Shown here: positions 43,601 to 50,342 of the stretch, one piece after another
How the letters are laid out: every line of letters begins with the position of its first letter
How positions within the stretch are numbered: position 1 is the stretch's first letter
DNA from: Paramacrobiotus metropolitanus
Lineage: Eukaryota > Tardigrada > Eutardigrada > Parachela > Macrobiotidae
NCBI RefSeq assembly: GCF_019649055.1
Contig: NW_026570544.1
Coordinates: 1-50,342, forward strand
Length of the DNA: 50,342 bases
Direction: 5' to 3'
The notes under the pieces: generated by a model
What the model was told of the DNA's origin: nothing
Seen by the model: only the letters and a program-made list of their open reading frames with translations
The model's database searches: none
Position numbers and translations under genes: made by a program

Positions 43601-44345
43601 GGCGGCGGCTCAAGTGAGACCAATACCTCAGAACGTGGCCCCACTGGCACCACAGAACGTGGCTCCTTTGAACATGGGAGTACCACAACAGGGTATGGCA
43701 AACGGAAACTTCGGCGGAAATGGCTACGGAAATGGTAACTGGAACGGAGGTCAAGGAAACTTCCAGCAGAACCAAGGTCAAGGTCAAGGAAACTTCAGAG
43801 GGAACCAACAGCCACAAGGGTCACGAACAGAATTCAAGTTTCAGTTAATTGACGGATGGGTAGCAAACGGAGTGCAGATGTGCCAACACTGCATGTACGG
43901 TAATCACCAAACACAAGGATGCAAGTTCGCCAACACACCACCGGACCAGAACCCGAACCTGTTCGCCTTTAACGAGTGGCAACGACTGCGCGGGCTCGGT
44001 GGTTGGCGCCAAGCGGTCGCAAATGGATATGACCTGATCACGCAATGGTACCAGGCGAAAGCGAACTTTCAGAATCAGCAAGGTAATGGTAACTATGGAA
44101 ACGGAAATGGTGGTGGCCAGAATGGCGGCTACGGCCGTGGTGGCTTCGGCCGCGGCGGCTTCAGAGGAAGGAACAGAGGCTATGGCCGCGGAAATTACAG
44201 AGGCGGTGGAAATGGAGGCGGAAACTACCAACAGGGTAGTGGCCAGCCAAACGGAGGCGGCCCGGTGAATGAACAACAGCAGGGAAATGTGCAAGGCGCG
44301 CAACAAGGCGGGGCGCCGGTTCAGGGAAACGGGCAAGATCAGTAG
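40608..44345 (+). CDS. Gag polyprotein with long coiled coil, capsid, CCHC knuckle and RGG tail (1245 aa)
   Basis: Single open frame from ATG 40608. Residues ~1-230 are charged and low-complexity. Residues ~240-625 form a long heptad-rich coiled coil (RVRELEDELEAKES, LKLRDENIETLQKE). Residues ~760-925 match a retrotransposon Gag capsid core (LVTFDGSRDTVNGW, AKTWFEGE, LDQYYQAMMRF, VGFLIEGC). Then comes a Q/P and GN-rich stretch (~1040-1080), a CCHC zinc knuckle (CQHCMYGNHQTQGC, ~1091) for RNA binding, and RGG-type repeats (GGFGRGGFRGRNRGYGRGN, ~1174-1200). The product would assemble the cytoplasmic particle and package RNA. It is about two to three times longer than usual Ty3/gypsy Gag because of the coiled-coil extension. 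AAAGGTCA/TGACCTTT octamers recur throughout the gene. Confidence 0.85.
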   Translation: MDKEQEEPTSISSQGSRSSRGSQQSAVDPYKKEYKSLARPVGHDRQTRAAVTFARKDSKGSDSTYQVALGATQNEESSSGDGKDTPASAAGSHPMNQTKVTGEDKPTARGAEPVGASQSDATISGMNEKDKNVNLAQMEKTKVTEEELVELGLDDLSLIDKTAGDDLWATPMVSDESNESYFTDDEATMNMSFQTAMKEADRVEGMTPFKDIPEHLIERTQMGKVINVRSPSPNSPTTTLRTRVRELEDELEAKESQATKRTRENREKLSSLEARIYVLEQQQVDLERAADEWKIKYERQRELAEEYLKMVDDREMEGHLAVSDLNESMSEETAERSRHFAELKDECDSLKLKVTEAETKRDEYATKLADATQRLLTNTTEVFKLRNDLKLRDENIETLQKESYDHQRRADEAAKVAKDLRDQTATEGVRLNNEIRQMMQENKVLKEDNRKVTDEIKELKEAAKTIAERGARWEHEAHLLDEKVTVLELKDKEWQQTVHQKTKEIIRLNTELIDTTQTAMTREDEVTRTKNQLKTAAEEYTTLERDVTQLAEHIKRMENDTEKVIQEKTFQLHQHMLKVNEENQNLKTEKEEFQLKVRRLEDENKALNMSNKHKDEQLLQYGVRTSTVESPPPSYSKAHETGTGKSFHFEMPLRTGTGKGSVKNEREGEKGKEDKEPPSESNPHMSRGDPSQFPSHFETNVFIDEGRRDRPSSRQERPRKSRYGKTKRNQSDDASSEEDDDQRAENTAVQLTKALNSMARKNTLVTFDGSRDTVNGWTRLVKETQRTYQLTDDQIMIEIASAVKGPAKTWFEGEKDIASEDGIEYSVTEWMEKFKDEYGDRDEEVLGLREAYARKFELGKESLDQYYQAMMRFKAKRIITEKQAVGFLIEGCRVDNELYKALRTQKCRTPTDVKDFFRHWATGEEKYKAPKGQRNQDYVTIRSGQVENVPQQRMAAAPVQQPVEYRREAPVQEVTKEVTFIDSQTGQPLTYAMVAAIQAAAQVRPIPQNVAPLAPQNVAPLNMGVPQQGMANGNFGGNGYGNGNWNGGQGNFQQNQGQGQGNFRGNQQPQGSRTEFKFQLIDGWVANGVQMCQHCMYGNHQTQGCKFANTPPDQNPNLFAFNEWQRLRGLGGWRQAVANGYDLITQWYQAKANFQNQQGNGNYGNGNGGGQNGGYGRGGFGRGGFRGRNRGYGRGNYRGGGNGGGNYQQGSGQPNGGGPVNEQQQGNVQGAQQGGAPVQGNGQDQ

Positions 44346-44399
44346 GCACCGGTGAGCCTACTGATCGACCCGACCCTAAACCACCGGATAAAAAGGGAA

Positions 44400-44770
44400 C
44401 GGAAAGGTCACCACTGCAGAATGGTACTGCAGTGAACGTGACCACTGCAACGGCTATATGGATGCCGTCAGCGAAAAAGCAAAATGGACCGGCTATATGG
44501 ATGCCGCAACCACAAGAAACGGCTAGATGGATGCCGCCACAGCAAAGAGAAACGGCTATATGGATGCCGTCATCACAAAAATGGAACGGTTATGGGGATA
44601 CCGTCACAGAACCAAAGGTCACCGCAGAATGGTACTGCGAGTGGAAACGTGCAACGGGACCAAAGGTCACCGCAGAATGGTACTGCGAGTGGAATTGTCG
44701 TGACGGTAGCGCGACACTGCAAAAGTGCAGCAAAATGAAAGGTCACCGTATTGCAGCGAGAAAGTGTTAG
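44400..44770 (+). repeat. Short tandem repeats after gag (GGCTATATGGATGCCG and CACCGCAGAATGGTACTGC units)
   Basis: GGCTATATGGATGCCG variants occur at about 44452, 44491, 44521 and 44554, with a degenerate fifth at ~44587, period 30-39 nt. (A)CCGCAGAATGGTACTGC(G/A)GTG units occur at about 44411, 44622 and 44670, two of them directly preceded by CCAAAGGTCA. The region separates the gag stop from the next ORF and has several short overlapping frames. Confidence 0.7.
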
Positions 44771-45297
44771 CTGAACGTCGTGCATTACGTAATGCCAAGA
44801 TTCGACAAGCGCTGTTAAATCAAAAGAAACCGCAAACCGATACCGCAGAAGAAGTGGAAATGCACCACGAATGGTTCCGGAAACAGATAAATGGCAAGTC
44901 GAACGACCAAAAATCACCACCGCAGAACGATACTGCGCAAGAGGAGAATGAACGGCACGCAAAATCCCGAAAAATTTTGGCAGAAAACGATAAGGCGAAT
45001 GAGCCAAGGTGCGATTGTTACGGGGAACCAAAGCCAAAGTTTTGGAATGGTTCAGAAGACGAAGAAGAGAAGCGAATAAGGCAAGAATGGATTAAGCAGA
45101 ATATCACCGTCATTAGTAAAGATGAAAGGTCACCTTCTGTTGGAAAAGTCCAAGTTAAAGGTCAAGGAGCGAGTGCGAATGCGAAAGGTCACGGCGACAG
45201 CGTCGTGTTAAAAGGTCAAGAAACAGACTTGACACTGCGAACAGCGCAGCAAAGAATGGCGAATTGGCACAACAGAACTCCGATGACTCACTTGTAG
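44725..45297 (+). CDS. Charged ORF between gag and protease (190 aa), unknown
   Basis: Frame +1 relative to gag. Highly charged (K/E/R-rich), no recognised domain; a CDCYGEPKPKFW segment is the only cysteine cluster. It ends 34 nt inside the next ORF. Contains the octamer in the AAA GGT CAC phase (AKGHGD) and in other phases. May be part of a once continuous gag-pol linker split by indels, or an accessory reading frame; I cannot tell. The first ATG in frame near 44735 may be used rather than the nominal beginning. Confidence 0.4.
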   Translation: MQQNERSPYCSEKVLAERRALRNAKIRQALLNQKKPQTDTAEEVEMHHEWFRKQINGKSNDQKSPPQNDTAQEENERHAKSRKILAENDKANEPRCDCYGEPKPKFWNGSEDEEEKRIRQEWIKQNITVISKDERSPSVGKVQVKGQGASANAKGHGDSVVLKGQETDLTLRTAQQRMANWHNRTPMTHL

Positions 45298-46253
45298 ATG
45301 CAATAACGCTGCAACAGAAGGAAAAGTGGCAAAAAGTGGCCTACAGACCGAATGGCAATCACGGGATGTGGATACCCGTAACGCCGAAAGCAAAGCAGAA
45401 AGCGAGAATGTCACAAGAGGACTACTGGGACATGCAACAGTTGCGAACGCAATGTGAAAGAAAGCGACTGGAAGAGTTGGTTACCGGGAAACCAGCGCAA
45501 AGGTCATCGAACCCAGTCCCAGTATTCAATCCAGAAGAATATAAGAAGACATTCGCTGACTGGAATCATTCACGTAATGCTCCACCACAGGATAAACCGC
45601 CGAATTATGGAGAAAAAGTCCCCATACAAAAGCTGACAAACGGCGGATTTGTCATGAAGCGCAACGAAAGGTCACAGGACTTAGCGCAGAATGAACAAAA
45701 AGGACGGTCAAACGAGATGGCGCAAACGCAACAGAGTAGCGCAGTTGAAAGGTCACGGGACTTATCGGAGGCACTGCAAAAGGATGCCAATGACAAGTCA
45801 CCAGCCCGAACAGACGGAATGTCTTCACAAATCGATCCGACGAAAACGAACAATGAAGTATCTGCAAAAGTGATGCAATGGATGACCGAAAAGGGATATG
45901 ACATGGTTACATACGAAAGGTCACCAGATGAGAAGAAAGATAGCGAAGAAGACGAACTGAAGCGAGCGGACCAAATAACAAGTGAAGTCATTGAGAAGTT
46001 GAGAGATAAACGAAATGAAAATCGCAAAGAGGAACTGATCCATCAAACGATAAATGAAGTGACTAAAGGTCACGTGCACAGCACAAAAGCAAATGAGCAA
46101 GTGCAGAATGTGGAAAAGATCACCGGTGTTAAAATGGCTACAGAGAAGCGAACAAATAAAGAAAAGCCGCGAAAATATTACGATGTTCGGACTAACGTTC
46201 CACATAGGATTGATAAGTTGAGCGAGATATTGAAAGGTCATAGCACTCAGTAA
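45264..46253 (+). CDS. Charged ORF upstream of protease (329 aa), unknown
   Basis: In the gag frame, overlapping the preceding ORF by 34 nt and ending 5 nt before the protease ORF. Rich in K, E, R and Q without a known domain. The octamer recurs mostly as GAA AGG TCA (ERS) with some AAA GGT CAC (KGH), for example YERSPDEK and TKGHVHS. The tight head-to-tail packing with both neighbours suggests the frames were once translated together, by frameshifting or before indels arose. Confidence 0.45.
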   Translation: MAQQNSDDSLVDAITLQQKEKWQKVAYRPNGNHGMWIPVTPKAKQKARMSQEDYWDMQQLRTQCERKRLEELVTGKPAQRSSNPVPVFNPEEYKKTFADWNHSRNAPPQDKPPNYGEKVPIQKLTNGGFVMKRNERSQDLAQNEQKGRSNEMAQTQQSSAVERSRDLSEALQKDANDKSPARTDGMSSQIDPTKTNNEVSAKVMQWMTEKGYDMVTYERSPDEKKDSEEDELKRADQITSEVIEKLRDKRNENRKEELIHQTINEVTKGHVHSTKANEQVQNVEKITGVKMATEKRTNKEKPRKYYDVRTNVPHRIDKLSEILKGHSTQ

Positions 46254-46258
46254 AGGAT

Positions 46259-46858
46259 ATGGACAGGACCAGTATCGCTATTCCTGTGAAATGTAAGATT
46301 CATACTTTGAAGATTCAAAATGGAAAACTGCCCAAGAGAATTGAAGCGTACACACACGAAGTAAAAGTGGGAGACATAAAGGTCAACGCAATGTTGGACA
46401 CCGGCGCTGAGACGTCGCTGATCAGCAAACCGTTTTGCGAGAAGAATGGACTCCACATGCTCCCATTGCCACCTGACAGATTGGTGAAAATAAATGGAAT
46501 TAGCGGAACGTCAGGATTCCTGGTGACGCACTACTGTGTAGCGCCAGTGACCTTAAGGAAAAAGACTAGCGAACATTCATTCTACGTCCGACCGAAGTGT
46601 GACGACGTACAAGTGTTATTGGGATTTGACTTCTTGGAAAAGAAATTCGTACTAATGGATAACGAAGGTGAAGAAGAGAAAGAAGACGACCCAAAACCAG
46701 TCGCCAAAGTTCAAGTCGGAAAGGTCACCGAACTTGTAAAACAGACGGGAAATGTTCAAATGGTTAATAAAACGCTAATCCCAGTACCAGAGGCACCGGG
46801 AAACGAAAAGAAAAGATGGTACAAAAAGAATTGTCACCATTTGAGCAGTTGCAAGTAA
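46259..46858 (+). CDS. Retroelement aspartic protease ORF (199 aa)
   Basis: Frame +2 relative to the window. VNAMLDTGAETSLISKPFCE contains the DTGA catalytic signature of retropepsins. It is followed by LPLPPDRLVKINGISGTSGF and VQVLLGFDFLEKKFVLMD, corresponding to the ILG-D pattern near the C-terminal half of the fold. The enzyme dimerises and would cleave the Gag and Pol polyproteins. The downstream tail is charged and carries the first IPVPEA repeat. The ORF starts 5 nt after the previous one; a -1 or +1 frameshift would be needed to join it to gag. Confidence 0.75.
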   Translation: MDRTSIAIPVKCKIHTLKIQNGKLPKRIEAYTHEVKVGDIKVNAMLDTGAETSLISKPFCEKNGLHMLPLPPDRLVKINGISGTSGFLVTHYCVAPVTLRKKTSEHSFYVRPKCDDVQVLLGFDFLEKKFVLMDNEGEEEKEDDPKPVAKVQVGKVTELVKQTGNVQMVNKTLIPVPEAPGNEKKRWYKKNCHHLSSCK

Positions 46859-47323
46859 TCAGCAGGAGATCGAAAAGACATTAAATCGGACCTTGCTGAC
46901 ACAGAAGGGAGAAAAGGTCATCCCAGTACCAGAGGCACCAGGAATGACAAAAGTGCAGCAGGAAGAGAATTATCCCAGTACCAGAGGCACTGGAAACGAA
47001 AAATGAAAATGGAAAAGTCGGGTAAGTTATCCCAGTACCAGAGGCACTGGGAAAGGAAGACGAAAGGTCACCAGCAACTGAGAACTTGGAACGAGAGCGT
47101 AATTCGAACCTTTTCGAACCACGATCTGCTACCCAAAACGAAAGGCTACCAGATAAAGCCAAAGAGGAAGTAACAGAACGCGACTCTCAAAGGTCACCAA
47201 CGATTGAAAGGTCACCAATGATTGAAGAGATAATTGCCACACAGAAAGAAGCGGCAGTTGCAGCGAAACAATCTCTTGTGCCAGACATGGAGTGGGCAAA
47301 GCCTATCCCAGTACCAGAGGCAC
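46778..47323 (+). repeat. Five copies of a 19-bp repeat coding IPVPEA
   Basis: ATCCCAGTACCAGAGGCAC occurs exactly at 46778, 46920, 46972, 47029 and 47305. Copies 1 and 5 are in open frames (IPVPEAPG, IPVPEALE). Copies 2-4 fall in the stretch 46859-47085 where no single frame is open, so the linker has expanded and then broken. Two copies are fused to an adjacent AAAGGTCA or ACGAAAGGTCA. Confidence 0.75.
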
Positions 47324-48009
47324 TGGAAATAAAGACGGCTAAAGTGGGGAAGGATAAAAAGAGTGAAAGGTTACGAGTTTTGAAACGAATAGTTGAAGAG
47401 GAACAGATGTTTACAAGCGAAATCCGCGATAAGGCACTCGAACAATTGAAAGGTCACCGAACAGAAAAAGAACCAGAGGTCATTGAAATATCCTCTGAGG
47501 ATAAAAGCGTGACCCCAATCGAATGTGAGGAAGATACCACAGTACAGGAACAGGTTAAACCTGAAGCGAGTCAAAGGACATTAACTCCAGAAGAACGAGC
47601 CGGGAGTTGTCACCACGGTTACTTTGAGGATCCGTGCAGAGTGCAACCACAGTGGGAATGCGCGGAATGTTGTGAAAATGCCTCCCAAGATGACCTTTCA
47701 GAATGGCCAAGATGTAATGCCGCATTAGCAGACCTTAAAGGTCATGCCCAAAAGGAGGTGAAAAGCATCATGCGGACAAACGAAATGTGGAAACCACACA
47801 TCGAACGGTATCATTGGAATAGATATCGAACGTGGTTGTCATGTGTGGAAAGTTTTATAATTGGAAGAGGCAGATGGCTAAACCATTGGTTGCAACGTGT
47901 CGAGAAAGGAATCCAAGATCCTCTCGATCCGGTAGCAACAGAAAGGAGATTTGAACGAGAGATAGAAGAAATGACCGAGGAAGGAGAAATGTGGGAAGAA
48001 GCGAGTTGA
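47086..48009 (+). CDS. Pol linker ORF (307 aa), unknown
   Basis: Charged ORF after the protease. A cysteine/histidine cluster CHHGYFEDPC...WECAECCENA (~residues 190-205) could bind metal, but the spacing matches no family I recognise. A tryptophan-rich part follows (WNRYRTWLSC, GRGRWLNHWLQR). Contains octamers in more than one frame. Lies where Ty3/gypsy elements normally have only a short spacer, so it is an unusually large insertion between protease and RT. Confidence 0.4.
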   Translation: MERERNSNLFEPRSATQNERLPDKAKEEVTERDSQRSPTIERSPMIEEIIATQKEAAVAAKQSLVPDMEWAKPIPVPEALEIKTAKVGKDKKSERLRVLKRIVEEEQMFTSEIRDKALEQLKGHRTEKEPEVIEISSEDKSVTPIECEEDTTVQEQVKPEASQRTLTPEERAGSCHHGYFEDPCRVQPQWECAECCENASQDDLSEWPRCNAALADLKGHAQKEVKSIMRTNEMWKPHIERYHWNRYRTWLSCVESFIIGRGRWLNHWLQRVEKGIQDPLDPVATERRFEREIEEMTEEGEMWEEAS

Positions 48010-48028
48010 TCTTTTCTGGGACTTCCGT

Positions 48029-48886
48029 GTGAACCACATGTATAAAGGTGAAGGGAGAACGATCATCTTCCCGGCAGGACTTGGTACACCTGTCTACGAA
48101 TCACTTGAAGTGTACTACAACGCGTTAAAAGAGGGAAACGAAAAAGCATTCGAGAAATACTGGAAGAAATTCGAGGAAGAGATCCCCAAATTTGACGTAA
48201 AAGAGATGCGAGAACTACAGGTTACCCGGAAAAGAAGGTTACCGGGAGTAGTGCAAAAGAAAAAGGTGACCTTTGCACCAGATCCAGATGGAGTGGACTA
48301 CCCCGAACGAGGCGGTGATACATGGTGCATGTATGAAACGATTCCAAATGATGAATGGGTCACCGAAGAACTGATGGCAAACTGCATCTTTGTTGGTCCT
48401 AAACGACCTAAAGGTTACGAAACAGTTCAACAGGATGAAGTCGATAAGGGGACACCAAAAGAAACAGAGAATGAGGAACCAGTTGAGATAGCTGAAGGCG
48501 GATCGAACGAAACAGAAGAAAGTTCAAAGTCGGCTTTCGATATTGCGCAAATGTTAACGGACAGAGGTGAAATGTGGAAAAGGTTTAAAGAGGAAGTTGA
48601 AAGGATATCGAACGAACAACAAAACCCAGTAACTGAGGCAAAAAACGGGGAAAGGTCACTCGATAACGGTGAGAAATGTCCGCCGGTCGAGTTGACCGAA
48701 AAGCCATTAACGAGTCCCGAAGAAATAAATGAACTGGAAAAGTCAAAATCGGACGAAGAAAGGTCAAACTCCGATCAATCAGAAAGGTCACCAACGAGAA
48801 TTCGGGTGAGGAGTCACTTGAGTAGCCGCACGAAATGGGCGAAAGGCAAAAGAAGGGGACAAACCCTGCTCAAAATTCGAAAGTGA
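48029..48886 (+). CDS. Second Pol linker ORF (285 aa), unknown
   Basis: Starts 20 nt after the previous ORF in another frame. First part (residues ~1-120) has some order (IIFPAGLGTPVYESLEVYYN, WCMYETIPNDEWVTEELM); the remainder is acidic/basic low complexity ending in a basic tail. No known domain. Octamers appear as VTF (GTG ACC TTT) and ERS (GAA AGG TCA). Downstream, 48887-49718 has only short frames with more octamers and is degenerate linker. Confidence 0.4.
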   Translation: MNHMYKGEGRTIIFPAGLGTPVYESLEVYYNALKEGNEKAFEKYWKKFEEEIPKFDVKEMRELQVTRKRRLPGVVQKKKVTFAPDPDGVDYPERGGDTWCMYETIPNDEWVTEELMANCIFVGPKRPKGYETVQQDEVDKGTPKETENEEPVEIAEGGSNETEESSKSAFDIAQMLTDRGEMWKRFKEEVERISNEQQNPVTEAKNGERSLDNGEKCPPVELTEKPLTSPEEINELEKSKSDEERSNSDQSERSPTRIRVRSHLSSRTKWAKGKRRGQTLLKIRK

Positions 48887-49718
48887 AAAAAACTTAGCGA
48901 GTCGCGAGAAAACGAAAGTGACCTTTCATCAGAAGATGAAGGTTGATGAGCGTCCATGAACAAACAAAGGTCAAGCCACTGCACAGAATACGAGCAGTAA
49001 CTCCGACTCGAGTGGACGAGTTCAAGCGATAACTCAACAACCTCGGAAGATTCAGGTGTAAGTGACCTTTCGGAGCAAGAGGATTTAATGGACTTGGATG
49101 AAGATGACGAAGTAGATGAGGAAAAGAAAAGGATATTAAAGTCAGAAAGATTGAAAAAAAGCTAGAATGTCGAAGGACGTGATCAAAGTTTACAGCGATC
49201 AGCGAATCAAATTGAAACCGTCAAACTGCACACGTGGGTCAAGATGGGAAAATATGCACCGGCTCAAAACAAGCTGATGTTTACACCGGTCCCACAAGTG
49301 GAAACTGAAGTGCAACCGTTGGCAGGAGTGACGGACCACAGGGGAAAATACTTTGAAATCGTCATTGCGAATCGCAGTAGCAAATACCGGATCGTGAAGA
49401 AAATCAGCTTCTCAGTTATGTCGACCGTGAACATATGGAGAACGTAAAGGTCAACGCAGGGACGGTAAAACGTACTCGAAGACCCTGAGGTGGATGAGAC
49501 AACGAAAGCTGAACTTAAAGATAATCGAAAACTTGAAATTGGGGATCTGACCTTGCAAGAGCAGAAAAACGACGTGTACAACGCGTTTTGGGGAATTCTG
49601 GAAAGTCTTACCCACATCAAAGAAACCGTATGGAGATGTGAAAGGGTCACCCGTAATTGATACGGAGAAGCGAAACCAGTAAAATGTAACCCGGCCAGAA
49701 CGGGTTGGACAGGCCGCG

Positions 49719-50342
49719 AGTTTATAACGAAGCATATCGAAGAAATGTTGGCACAAGATGTAATTGAGCCGTCAGACGCCGAGTGGAGTTTCCCAGTCGT
49801 GCTGGTAGAAAAACGGTGATGGAACAATGGGAACAAGATTTTGCGTCAATTACATCATGCTTAACAATAACGAGAAAGAATAACTACCGTTACGAACCCA
49901 GACGAACTGCTTGACGCGTGTGCAGGCAACAAATATTACGGAAAAATGGATTTACAAAGTGGGTTTTGGCAGATCCCAATGGATCCAGCGTCAATCAATA
50001 AGACGACCTTTGTACACAAGATGGAATGTACCGATTTAAAAAGGATGCCATTTGGCGTATGCAACGGACCAGCAACATTTCAATTGTGTATGGATAAAGT
50101 ACTTTCGAAAGCGAAAAGAAAGGGTTGCGTTTTCGGGTGTATCGACGACGTGATCTTCGCCGGAAAAACTTGGGAAATTTTCATGCAGAATGCGAAATGT
50201 TTTAATGAGTCTGGTGGAAGCGGGATTCACGATTAAGCCAACGAAATGCGAATTTGGAATGAGACAAATGGGATTCCTGGGTCACATACTCAGTGAAGAT
50301 GGAATTCGAATGGATCCGGAAAAGGTCACCGCGGTCTCAGAA
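49719..50342 (+). pseudogene. Ty3/gypsy reverse transcriptase, frameshifted, cut by window end
   Basis: RT blocks appear in order but in changing frames. First come HIEEMLAQDVIEPSDAEWSF and PVVLVEK (49719-49818), then a frame change to DGTMGTRFCVNYIMLNN. Next is the open frame 49946-50236 with DLQSGFWQIPMDP, RMPFGVCNGPATFQ and the active-site region FGCIDDVIF, where Cys replaces the usual Tyr of YxDD. A further shift near 50195-50205 leads to VEAGFTIKPTKCEF and FLGHILSEDGIRMDPEKVTA. The enzyme copies element RNA to cDNA primed by tRNA. At least three breaks in ~600 bp mean this copy cannot make it, unless these are base-calling errors. Confidence 0.75.

Larger units (their letters stand above)
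38781..50342 (+). mobile_element. Ty3/gypsy-type LTR retrotransposon, 5' part (continues past window)
   Basis: Element inserted in TF7 exon 3. Order seen: LTR, primer-binding site, long leader with stem-loops and octamer array, Gag with CCHC knuckle, charged ORFs, aspartic protease, then reverse transcriptase at the window edge. Protease before RT fits both Ty1/copia and Ty3/gypsy; the RT motifs (MPFGVCNGPATFQ, FLGHILSEDGI) are Ty3/gypsy-like. RNase H, integrase, any env and the 3' LTR are not in the window. Gag is intact while pol is broken into several frames, so this copy looks non-autonomous unless the breaks are assembly errors. Confidence 0.8.

Noticed and set aside
45605-46027. Antisense frames opposite gag/pol ORFs (also 42332-41814, 43817-43269, 44336-43845)
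   Set aside because: Serine/phenylalanine-rich mirror frames of K/E-rich sense ORFs; they have no domains and are explained by sense composition.

Overview
This window looks like an animal nuclear genome, most likely an invertebrate. It has spliced genes with GT-AG introns of roughly 50-700 bases, a spliced Helitron, LINE 3' ends with a restriction-like endonuclease, and an LTR retrotransposon whose primer-binding site matches animal initiator tRNA-Met. I cannot fix the species; a tardigrade is only a guess. No rRNA, tRNA or CRISPR array was seen.

Host content is dominated by one gene family, here called TF1-TF7 (my labels), with seven copies between 4.2 and 38.8 kb. Assembling exons by eye shows a shared plan. 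Exon 1 encodes a Tudor/Agenet-like SH3-type barrel plus an unknown region. Exon 2, only 85-91 nt, starts an F-box that finishes at the beginning of exon 3. Exon 3 carries a C-terminal domain of unknown type, and exon 4 is short. Splice phases (1, 2, 2) agree in every copy, and the summed exons of TF1, TF4 and TF5 are exact multiples of three (593, 608 and 584 aa). TF1, TF5, TF6 and TF7 are on + and form one subfamily; TF2, TF3 and TF4 are on - and form another. TF2, TF6 and TF7 are broken and TF3 seems to have lost a splice acceptor. The architecture suggests substrate adaptors of SCF ubiquitin ligases with a reader-like N-terminal domain, in rapid birth and death.

Mobile DNA fills much of the rest: two 5'-truncated LINE ends (1.0-2.5 kb), a foldback element (2749-3383), a TA-flanked MITE (3757-4047), a hairpin MITE in a TF1 intron, a hAT-like element with an 8-bp target duplication (13390-15257), a decayed spliced Helitron in the 6.5 kb intron 1 of TF4 (about 23142-18999), a solo LTR with a 4-bp target duplication (30441-30826), a Gag-like fragment, and a GC-rich Ig-domain pseudogene (32161-32960).

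From 38781 to the end lies the 5' part of a Ty3/gypsy-type LTR retrotransposon inserted in exon 3 of TF7. It has an LTR, an initiator-Met primer-binding site, a 1.46 kb leader with three look-alike stem-loops, an intact 1245-aa Gag, and a fragmented pol with protease and reverse transcriptase. Its most striking property is an array of one octamer, TGACCTTT/AAAGGTCA: about 55 exact copies by hand count in 10.3 kb, in the leader and in all three reading frames of the coding part. That points to a DNA- or RNA-level function rather than protein constraint.
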